From positions 111,758 through 152,739 of the forward strand of contig NZ_JYOA01000013.1 of the NCBI RefSeq assembly GCF_000955805.1: a stretch of 40,982 bases of DNA, given 5' to 3'. This stretch comes from Pseudomonas sp. 21. GTDB lineage: Bacteria > Pseudomonadota > Gammaproteobacteria > Pseudomonadales > Pseudomonadaceae. The notes under the pieces were generated by a model. It made no database searches. It was not told the DNA's origin and was given only the letters and a program-made list of their open reading frames with translations. The translations under genes were made by a program, and so were the position numbers. This document shows positions 35,663-40,982 of this stretch, in pieces. The first letter of the stretch is position 1, and each line of letters opens with the position of its first letter.

Positions 35663-37024
35663 TCAGGCGCCGACCGGCGTGCGCATGGTGACGAATTCCT
35701 CGGCGGCCGTCGGGTGGATGCCGATGGTGTCATCGAACACGCGCTTGGTCGCCCCGGCCTTCAGCGCAATAGCGATGCCCTGGAGCATCTCCCCAGCATC
35801 CGGGCCCACCATATGGCAGCCCAGCACCTTGTCGCTGTCGGCATCGACAATCAGCTTCATCAGGGTTCTTTCCTGGCTTTCGGTGAGCGTCAGCTTCATC
35901 GGCCGGAAGCGGCTCTCGAAGACTTTCACCTTGTGCCCGGCGCTACGCGCTTCGTCTTCGGTGAGGCCAACGGTACCAATGTTCGGCAGGCTGAATACCG
36001 CCGTGGGAATCAGCTTGTAGTCCACCGGGCGATACTCCGCCGGGCGGAACAGCTTGCGCGCCAGCGCCATGCCTTCCGCCAGCGCCACGGGGGTCAGCTG
36101 GACACGACCGATCACATCGCCGATGGCGTGGATCGACGGCTCGCTCGTGCCGTAAGCCTCATCCACTTTTACGTAGCCACGGTCATCCAGCTCCACGGAG
36201 ACGCTCTCCAGGCCCAGGTTGTCCAACTGCGGACGGCGGCCAGTGGCGTAGAACACGCAGTCCGCCTCAAGAACGCGACCATCCTTGAGGGTGGCCGCCA
36301 GGGTGCCGTCGGCCTGCTTGTCGATGCGAGCGATGTCGCTGTTGAATTGCAGGTCCAGACCCTTTCTGCTCAGCTCATCGCGCAGGTGCTCGCGCACGCT
36401 GCGGTCAAAGCCGCGCAGGAACAGCTCCTTGCGGTACAGCAGAGAGGTTTGTGCGCCCAGGCCATGGAAGATGCCGGCAAACTCGACGGCAATGTAACCA
36501 CCGCCGACCACCAGCACCCGGCGCGGCAGCGACTCGAGGAAAAAGGCTTCGTTGGAGGTGATCGCGTGTTCCTTGCCGGGAATATCCGGCACCTGCGGCC
36601 AGCCGCCGGTAGCGATGAGGATGTGCTTGGCGCTGAAGCGCTGCCCGTCGACCTCCACGGTATGCGCATCCTGCAGCTTGGCATGGCCTTCCAGCAGGGA
36701 GACGCCGCTGTTCACCAGCAGGTTGCGGTAGATGCCATTGAGCCGGTGGATTTCGCGGTTCTTGTTGGCAATCAGTGTCTTCCAGTCGAAGCTCGCTTCG
36801 CCTAGGGTCCAGCCGAATCCGGCGGCCTGCTCGAAGTCTTCATGGAAGTGCGCCCCGTACACCAGCAGCTTCTTCGGCACGCAACCGACATTGACGCAGG
36901 TTCCGCCCAGGTAGCGGCTTTCCGCCACGGCCACCTTGGCGCCAAAGCCGGCAGCGAAGCGCGCGGCGCGCACACCGCCGGAACCCGCACCGATGACGAA
37001 CAGGTCAAAATCGAAAGACATCAT
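35663..37024 (-). CDS. gor: Glutathione reductase
   Basis: A 453-residue NADPH-dependent FAD enzyme that keeps glutathione reduced. It has the FAD motif GAGSGG at 12-17, the redox disulphide Cys43-Cys48 in [13 protein letters not shown], the NADPH motif [13 protein letters not shown] near 175 and the C-terminal active-site HPTAAEE. Two consecutive ATG codons (37024, 37021) precede a CGGAGA ribosome site; either gives almost the same protein. The VOC gene and galU follow in divergent and same orientation respectively, as in P. aeruginosa. Confidence 0.96.
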   Translation of the reverse strand: MMSFDFDLFVIGAGSGGVRAARFAAGFGAKVAVAESRYLGGTCVNVGCVPKKLLVYGAHFHEDFEQAAGFGWTLGEASFDWKTLIANKNREIHRLNGIYRNLLVNSGVSLLEGHAKLQDAHTVEVDGQRFSAKHILIATGGWPQVPDIPGKEHAITSNEAFFLESLPRRVLVVGGGYIAVEFAGIFHGLGAQTSLLYRKELFLRGFDRSVREHLRDELSRKGLDLQFNSDIARIDKQADGTLAATLKDGRVLEADCVFYATGRRPQLDNLGLESVSVELDDRGYVKVDEAYGTSEPSIHAIGDVIGRVQLTPVALAEGMALARKLFRPAEYRPVDYKLIPTAVFSLPNIGTVGLTEDEARSAGHKVKVFESRFRPMKLTLTESQERTLMKLIVDADSDKVLGCHMVGPDAGEMLQGIAIALKAGATKRVFDDTIGIHPTAAEEFVTMRTPVGA

Positions 37025-37109
37025 GGTTCTCCGCTTGGATATGTCGGGCAGCATACCTCATGGCGCCTGACCTATCCTGCCATCAGCCGCTGCCGAAGGA
37101 GGATTCGCC

Positions 37110-37547
37110 ATGCGCCCATCCCTGACCCACCTGGCCCTGCACGTACCTGACCTTGAAGCCTGTATTGCCTTTTACGAGCGCTTCTGCGGCATGCGCATCA
37201 TTCACCAGCGCGAAGGCAAGGGCTCGCGCATCGTCTGGATGGCAGAGCCCGGCAAGGAACACAGCTTCATTTTCGTCATCATGCCCGGCGGCCAGGAACG
37301 CCACCTGGCAAGCGATGACTACAGCCACTTCGGCTTCGCCGTGGACACTCACGACGAGGTCGACCGCATCGCCAAGGATGCCGAGACTGCGGGTTGCCTG
37401 ATCTGGGCGCCACGAGAAGAACCTTACCCCGTGGGTTACTACTGCGGCCTGCGTGACCCGGCCGGAAATTACGTCGAGTTCAGCTACGGCCAGCCGCTCG
37501 GTCCAGGCTCGGAAGCGATGCCGATCCCACGCTCGATGCAGGCCTGA
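37110..37547 (+). CDS. VOC-superfamily (glyoxalase/dioxygenase-like) protein
   Basis: A 145-residue single vicinal-oxygen-chelate module with two beta-alpha-beta-beta-beta halves: LTHLALHVPDLEACIAFYERF at the start and GYYCGLRDPAGNYVEFSYGQP at the end, the likely metal ligands being His8, a central His and Glu in VEF. It could be a lactoylglutathione-lyase-like enzyme or an antibiotic-resistance relative; not resolvable. GAAGGAGG lies 10 nt before the ATG. It sits between gor and galU. Confidence 0.9.
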   Translation: MRPSLTHLALHVPDLEACIAFYERFCGMRIIHQREGKGSRIVWMAEPGKEHSFIFVIMPGGQERHLASDDYSHFGFAVDTHDEVDRIAKDAETAGCLIWAPREEPYPVGYYCGLRDPAGNYVEFSYGQPLGPGSEAMPIPRSMQA

Positions 37548-37551
37548 AAAC

Positions 37552-37578
37552 AAGAAAGCCACCCGAAGGTGGCTTTCT
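37552..37578. terminator. Bidirectional rho-independent terminator
   Basis: GAAAGCCACC-CGAA-GGTGGCTTTC between the convergent VOC and galU genes, perfect 10-bp stem and A/T flanks. Confidence 0.85.
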
Positions 37579-37600
37579 CAAAGAACGGAAAGGTCCCGGA

Positions 37601-38440
37601 TTACCAGGCCTTGCCAGTCTTGTAGAGGTGCTCGTAGCAGAAGTTGGTCGCCTCGATGTAGCCCTCGGCGCTACCACAGTCGAAACGCTTGCCCTTGAAT
37701 TTGTACGCCAGAACGCAGCCGTCCTGAGCCTGCTTCATCAGCGCGTCGGTGATCTGGATTTCACCACCCTTGCCCGGCTCGGTCTGCTCGATCAGGTCGA
37801 AGATATCCGGAGTCAGGATGTAGCGACCGATGATCGCCAGGTTCGAGGGCGCGTCTTCGGGCTTCGGCTTCTCAACCATGGTGTTCACGCGGTAGATGTC
37901 GTCGCGGATCATCTCGCCGGCGATCACACCGTACTTGTTGGTCTCTTCCGGCGGCACTTCCTGGATCGCCACGATGGAGCAGCGGAACTGGTTGTACAGC
38001 TTGACCATCTGCTTGAGGACGCTGTCGCCCTCGAGGTTCAGGCACAGGTCGTCCGCCAGCACAACGGCGAAGGGCTCGTCACCGATCAGCGGGCGGCCGG
38101 TCAGGATGGCATGACCCAGGCCTTTCATCTCGACCTGACGGGTGTAGGAGAAGGTGCATTCGTCGATCAGGCGACGAATACCGACCAGGTACTTTTCCTT
38201 GTCGGTGTTGCGAATCTGGTGCTCCAGCTCGTAGCTGATGTCGAAGTGGTCTTCGAGGGAGCGCTTGCCGCGGCCAGTGACGATACCGATTTCACCGAGA
38301 CCGGCTTCCAGCGCCTCTTCAACGGCGTACTGGATCAGCGGCTTGTTCACCACCGGCAGCATTTCCTTGGGCATGGCCTTGGTGGCCGGGAGGAAGCGGG
38401 TACCGTAGCCGGCGGCCGGGAACAGACATTTCTTGATCAT
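37601..38440 (-). CDS. galU: UTP-glucose-1-phosphate uridylyltransferase
   Basis: A 279-residue enzyme that makes UDP-glucose from UTP and glucose-1-phosphate, needed for LPS core and exopolysaccharide. It has the nucleotidyltransferase signature FPAAGYGTRFLPATKAMPKEMLP at residues 7-29, the catalytic Asp-containing FAVVLADDLC near 120 and FDCGSAEGY near the C terminus. Divergent or downstream ugd, common in P. aeruginosa beside galU, is not seen. Promoter at 38480-38508. Confidence 0.96.
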   Translation of the reverse strand: MIKKCLFPAAGYGTRFLPATKAMPKEMLPVVNKPLIQYAVEEALEAGLGEIGIVTGRGKRSLEDHFDISYELEHQIRNTDKEKYLVGIRRLIDECTFSYTRQVEMKGLGHAILTGRPLIGDEPFAVVLADDLCLNLEGDSVLKQMVKLYNQFRCSIVAIQEVPPEETNKYGVIAGEMIRDDIYRVNTMVEKPKPEDAPSNLAIIGRYILTPDIFDLIEQTEPGKGGEIQITDALMKQAQDGCVLAYKFKGKRFDCGSAEGYIEATNFCYEHLYKTGKAW

Positions 38441-38479
38441 GGGAGTCCTTCGAGAGGGACAGGGGTGCGAGTTGCGCGC

Positions 38480-38508
38480 AGTCTAATCAGGCTGCGCCCG
38501 CCTTACAA
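38480..38508 (-). promoter_or_regulatory. Candidate sigma-70 promoter of galU
   Basis: On the minus strand TTGTAA (38503-38508) N17 TAGACT (38480-38485), 40 bp upstream of the galU start. The -10 region overlaps the dyad GCGCAG-N10-CTGCGC (38476-38497). Confidence 0.5.
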
Positions 38509-38635
38509 TGCCCCGGATTGCAAGCTGCACGACACTTGTCAGGACTTGCGAAACCCGTGGCACGCGCATCTGACCATCAAGGCCCCGATTTAGTTCTCGA
38601 AGTTACTGGCAAATGGTCAGCATCCTGCACCAGCT

Positions 38636-39001
38636 CTACTCCCTGGCGCCCTGCGAAACGTCGCTTCCTGAAAGCCGCTGACGCACCACTCCCCAGATTG
38701 AGAGCTCATCGCCCTCCTCGACTTTCAGCGTCGGATATCCATCGCTCGCCGCCTGCAGCGCGAATGAACCGTCGATAATGGCCAGGCGACGGATCAGCGC
38801 CTCACCGTTGAGCGCAGCCACCACAATCTCACCGGGAGCGGCCAGCTCCGAGCGATCGACCAGCAGCAGGTCGCAGTCGTGAATACCCGCCTGCGTCATA
38901 CCTTCGCCACATGCACGGACTATGTAGGTATGAAGCGCCGCGGCGCCGGTCATTCCGCCAGGCTGTACGACATCTCGGACTTCAAGAATGGCTTGCTGCA
39001 T
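38636..39001 (-). CDS. UmuD'-like S24 protein lacking the catalytic Ser and Lys
   Basis: A 121-residue LexA/UmuD-fold (S24) protein. It aligns with E. coli UmuD from about residue 27 on: HTYIVRACGEGMTQAGIHDC covers the UmuD catalytic Ser60 (GDSM), which is Gly34 here, and GEALIRRL covers catalytic Lys97, which is Arg71. The 37-residue spacing of the dyad is exact. There is no N-terminal cleavage segment, so it equals processed UmuD' in length (115 residues). AGGAC precedes the ATG at 39001 and an SOS box lies 17 bp upstream. No umuC is present. Probably not a protease; perhaps a ready-made polymerase V-type partner or a dominant modulator. Confidence 0.75.
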   Translation of the reverse strand: MQQAILEVRDVVQPGGMTGAAALHTYIVRACGEGMTQAGIHDCDLLLVDRSELAAPGEIVVAALNGEALIRRLAIIDGSFALQAASDGYPTLKVEEGDELSIWGVVRQRLSGSDVSQGARE

Positions 39002-39017
39002 GTCCTTTCTCCGAATA

Positions 39018-39033
39018 CTGTATATACATACAG
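39018..39033. promoter_or_regulatory. LexA SOS box upstream of the UmuD'-like gene
   Basis: CTGTATATACATACAG, CTG-N10-CAG, matches 17 of 20 of the extended E. coli consensus. It lies 17 bp before the UmuD'-like start on the minus strand and 125 bp before the small membrane-peptide gene on the plus strand, so it could control either or both. Confidence 0.8.
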
Positions 39034-39157
39034 ATACCAGATACCCGTCGGCACGACAAGCCATTGAATGGAACCTACGGGAAGCAATGCCGCTCAACCG
39101 AAAGGACAGCGCACCGATGACGGTGGACTACCCTTAGGGAGGGGTGAGGATATCGAT

Positions 39158-39322
39158 ATGAATCCAGGCACGTTCGTCACGCTCATGATTTTCGGCTGGG
39201 TCCTGCTGGCAGTGGTTACGCTGTGGGCCATCCTTCGAGTACCGATGCGCCGGGCCCGCCTGCAGAAGCCCAAGCACAAGGCGAAAGCCGACTCCTCCCG
39301 ACACCAGCCTATTCCGCACTGA
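39158..39322 (+). CDS. 54-residue single-pass membrane peptide
   Basis: Short protein with one transmembrane helix (residues 5-26, FVTLMIFGWVLLAVVTLWAIL) followed by a basic Arg/Lys/His tail, suggesting an N-out, C-in membrane anchor. TGAGGA lies 7 nt before the ATG at 39158. No domain recognised. Divergent from the UmuD'-like gene; the SOS box 125 bp upstream might act on it. Confidence 0.65.
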   Translation: MNPGTFVTLMIFGWVLLAVVTLWAILRVPMRRARLQKPKHKAKADSSRHQPIPH

Positions 39323-39338
39323 AATCATCAGTCGTGCA

Positions 39339-39383
39339 AAATGCCATGGCATTTGCGCCTTGCCATGCAAGCTGCATGGCAAG
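39339..39383. repeat. Two adjacent palindromes sharing a TGCCATG core
   Basis: AAATGCCATGGCATTT (39339-39354) and the 11-bp pair CTTGCCATGCA-AGC-TGCATGGCAAG (39359-39383). All four arms carry TGCCATG. It lies between the 54-residue gene and the DUF3509-like gene and has no T-run. Confidence 0.7.
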
Positions 39384-39500
39384 CGAAACGGTCAACATTT
39401 ACAAATATCTGATTTTAAAAGACTTTTTATTTCCACCAGATTGGTATGCACCCTGCAATGAAAGGGAAGGAACCGCCCATTCACTGCCGAGGACGACACC

Positions 39501-39866
39501 ATGCCAATCGACCGTCTACCTGCCGCCCAATACCTTTGCCAGGTCTTCTCCGATTTCGACGTGAGCTTCACCGCTCGACCGGACGGCAATCTGATCATGA
39601 CGCTGAGCAAGGATGCGGGCGAACATATCGCCTGTCGCGTGGTGCGTCTGGAAGAGCAGCGCAACGAAGAGTTGCTGACCAGCCTGGTAGGCCGCATTCG
39701 TCGTGATCTTGCTACCGAGTACGGCCCGCTGCAGGAGCACGATGCCGACCACTTCAAGGCAGAGGTTCCCTTGCAGAACTTCTACGAAACCGCCGAGCCG
39801 CTGCGCCAGCGCCGTATCGTCAAGGCAGGCGCGAAGCTGCGCTCAATTGCCAATATCGGAGCCTGA
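39501..39866 (+). CDS. DUF3509-like hypothetical protein
   Basis: A 121-residue protein resembling the Pseudomonas-specific DUF3509 family (VSFTARPDGNLIMTLSKDAGEHIACRVV followed by LVGRIRRDLATEYGPL), with an extra C-terminal 30 residues. Function unknown. GAGGAC lies 8 nt before the ATG. A strong terminator follows. Confidence 0.65.
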   Translation: MPIDRLPAAQYLCQVFSDFDVSFTARPDGNLIMTLSKDAGEHIACRVVRLEEQRNEELLTSLVGRIRRDLATEYGPLQEHDADHFKAEVPLQNFYETAEPLRQRRIVKAGAKLRSIANIGA

Positions 39867-39880
39867 ATGAGCGAGCAATA

Positions 39881-39912
39881 AAAAACCCGGCCTTGGCCGG
39901 GTTTCTTTTTTG
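39881..39912 (+). terminator. Rho-independent terminator
   Basis: AAAAAACCCGGCC-TT-GGCCGGGTTTCTTTTTT, 15 bp past the DUF3509-like stop. Confidence 0.9.
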
Positions 39913-39967
39913 GAGCGCTCACCTCGATTCGGCCATGCGATCTGCGACGAATCAGGAAAGACGAAGA

Positions 39968-39990
39968 TGGTGCCCGGAGCCGGACTCGAA
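39968..39990 (-). mobile_element. tRNA-Leu 3'-end fragment, likely att site of an integrated element
   Basis: On the minus strand these 23 bp match the tRNA-Leu 3' end from the T-loop TTCGAGT through the T-stem CCGGC, the acceptor TCCGGGC, discriminator A and CCA. The T-stem 5' half (GG) does not precede it, so there is no complete tRNA here. It reads as the att copy left when an element integrates into a tRNA-Leu 3' end; the intact tRNA would then lie to the right of the window and the element extend rightward from here. No integrase is visible in the window. Confidence 0.7.
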
Positions 39991-40141
39991 AATACAGCTG
40001 AAAGCCTTTAGCTACCGAGTTCTGCTAAAGAGCACCCAACAACCTACTCACATTCCTACTCACTTTTTTGAAAGTGACCCCATGCATGGGGTGCAAGGAC
40101 GCGCTTCCTTATATAAGGAAGCGATAAAAAGGCCCATACGA

Positions 40142-40173
40142 GAAGCCCCGCACCTGGAGAGTAGCGGGGCTTC
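40142..40173. repeat. Perfect 10-bp hairpin near the att site
   Basis: GAAGCCCCGC (40142-40151), 12-nt loop, GCGGGGCTTC (40164-40173). Terminator-like stem without an obvious T-run. Confidence 0.65.
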
Positions 40174-40305
40174 AAGACGGCGACTCAGGGGATAACAGAT
40201 GAGCCGTTCCTTCGGCCACAGTCTCAAGATTGCCGAGACCAAGTGCCGCTCCAGCAGCATGCCCCCTGATAGGCATCAATTGCCCACCACTTCAGATGGA
40301 CGGCC

Positions 40306-40560
40306 TCAGTTGAGGCTTCGCGTTCGTTGATCTTGCCTATGCACGGCTACGACCTGCCTGGCGTATTCCATCGGATCGACGCCAGTCCGATGCGCAGAAT
40401 GGCAGAGCTCCGCCCATCCCTTTTGCTGCCGGTGTAAGTCCCGCTCAGCTCTTGTCGAACCTGCGGGAACGCCCTGTTCAATTTGCTCTGCCAATGCAGG
40501 CACAAGACACAGAAAGGCGGTGACTGCCGCCTCCATAAGCTCCAGATCGCGATCTTCCAC
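40306..40560 (-). CDS. Small hypothetical protein of the element end
   Basis: 84 residues when started at the GTG at 40560, where AGGAAGG lies 8 nt upstream; an earlier in-frame GTG at 40590 is less well placed. A helical, mostly hydrophilic protein with one short hydrophobic stretch (AAVTAFLCLVPALAEQI) and a basic C terminus (VVAVHRQDQRTRSLN). No domain recognised. It lies just past the tRNA-Leu fragment and looks like element cargo. Confidence 0.5.
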   Translation of the reverse strand: MEDRDLELMEAAVTAFLCLVPALAEQIEQGVPAGSTRAERDLHRQQKGWAELCHSAHRTGVDPMEYARQVVAVHRQDQRTRSLN

Positions 40561-40702
40561 GATTAGGCCCTTCCTCAGCTGATTGTTCACCTCACAGTTG
40601 TGCCCTGGGCAAAAAGGTCAGTTGGCCCTCCCTCGAATGGGCCTAGAAAATTTAGCTCAGTATTCTTGCTGGTAGCGAGAGCGCGACTTCAGGTAGGTAC
40701 CG

Positions 40703-40721
40703 GCCGCTAGCCTATAGCGGC
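40703..40721. repeat. Short perfect hairpin upstream of the last gene
   Basis: GCCGCTA-gccta-TAGCGGC, 50 bp before the 40771 start. Possible operator or leader structure. Confidence 0.5.
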
Positions 40722-40770
40722 AAAGCAATCTGCGATGGCAGAATGCCCCTACTGAGGACAAGGAGGTCTC

Positions 40771-40965
40771 ATGAAGAAAATTATCGGCCTTGTCGCCGCG
40801 GCTATCATTGCGATTGCCATCTACACCCAGATCACGATCTTCGTGGTTCCGCCAATCGGCGCGGTGCCCGAGGGGCGCACAGTGATCATGCTTCGTTTGA
40901 ATAAGACGAATTTCATCGATAGCGCCGACGCAATGTGTGAGCGCATCCAAGGTGGCGTCAGCTGA
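40771..40965 (+). CDS. 64-residue membrane-anchored hypothetical protein
   Basis: An N-terminal hydrophobic segment (residues 4-30, IIGLVAAAIIAIAIYTQITIFVVP), then a short cytoplasmic or periplasmic part (TVIMLRLNKTNFIDSADAMCERI). A near-perfect Shine-Dalgarno AAGGAGG lies 6 nt before the ATG at 40771, so it is very likely translated. A truncated derivative of a longer protein is possible because the ORF ends abruptly in GGVS. Likely element cargo; function unknown. Confidence 0.65.
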   Translation: MKKIIGLVAAAIIAIAIYTQITIFVVPPIGAVPEGRTVIMLRLNKTNFIDSADAMCERIQGGVS

Positions 40966-40982
40966 ATCGCCCCTAGTTTCGT

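Larger units (their letters stand above)
39867..40305. other. Gene-free element boundary
   Basis: 439 bp without a supported gene. It holds the terminator above, a tRNA-Leu 3'-end copy (39968-39990), the direct repeat CCTACTCAC (40043-40051 and 40055-40063), and four perfect dyads: CACTTT/AAAGTG (40061-40076), CCCCATGCATGGGG (40078-40091), a 22-bp palindrome centred on TTATATAA (40102-40123) and GAAGCCCCGC/GCGGGGCTTC (40142-40173). A 66-residue minus-strand frame here runs through the palindromes and is not called. Confidence 0.75.

Noticed and set aside
40060..40260. 66-residue minus-strand frame near the att site
   Set aside because: It runs through the palindrome cluster and has no ribosome site.

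Overview
The window is chromosomal DNA of a high-GC Pseudomonas. The aromatic-catabolism genes, the gor/galU block and the many Pseudomonas-type intergenic repeats (TAGGAGCGAGC...GCTCGCTCCTA) point to the P. aeruginosa / P. nitroreducens / P. citronellolis side of the genus; the species call is inference. Most of the window is ordinary core or catabolic sequence. The less explained part is the last 2.5 kb.

Layout. (1) 60-3489: homogentisate operon hmgA-fahA with its divergent IclR regulator hmgR and a clear palindromic operator. maiA is not in its usual place downstream. (2) 3749-7230, minus strand: phenylacetaldehyde dehydrogenase, a periplasmic c-type cytochrome and the AraC regulator FeaR, a module that turns phenylethylamine-type substrates into phenylacetate. 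An 84-bp tandem repeat lies in the gap behind feaR. (3) 7397-22766: the complete phenylacetyl-CoA pathway as three transcription blocks: paaY-paaX leftward, paaFGHIJK rightward, and paaABCDE plus paaZ rightward. No phenylacetate transporter is present. A short motif shared by the paa promoter regions is a good candidate for the PaaX operator. (4) 22839-26935: an unknown gene and the valine-catabolic mmsAB pair with a divergent LysR regulator.

(5) 27092-35600: a bestrophin, a flavin-reductase-like protein, an apparently permuted family III CoA-transferase, several small or hypothetical genes, a secreted endonuclease I, a DUF1993 protein, an Lrp/AsnC regulator beside an ACT-like protein, and an SBF-like transporter. 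(6) 35663-38440: glutathione reductase, a VOC protein and galU. (7) 38636-40982: a UmuD'-sized protein that has lost both catalytic residues, starting just downstream of a strong LexA (SOS) box; a 54-residue membrane peptide; a DUF3509-like gene; then a 23-bp copy of a tRNA-Leu 3' end (39968-39990) marking the edge of an integrated element. The element end is rich in perfect palindromes and carries two small orphan genes.

How it fits together: regions 1-3 feed homogentisate and phenylacetate into fumarate, acetoacetate, acetyl-CoA and succinyl-CoA, each under its own regulator (HmgR, FeaR, PaaX). Outside catabolism, the strongest lead is a possible small SOS connection: two LexA-like boxes (30674-30693 and 39018-39033), one before an unknown 104-residue gene and one before the catalytically dead UmuD'-like protein.
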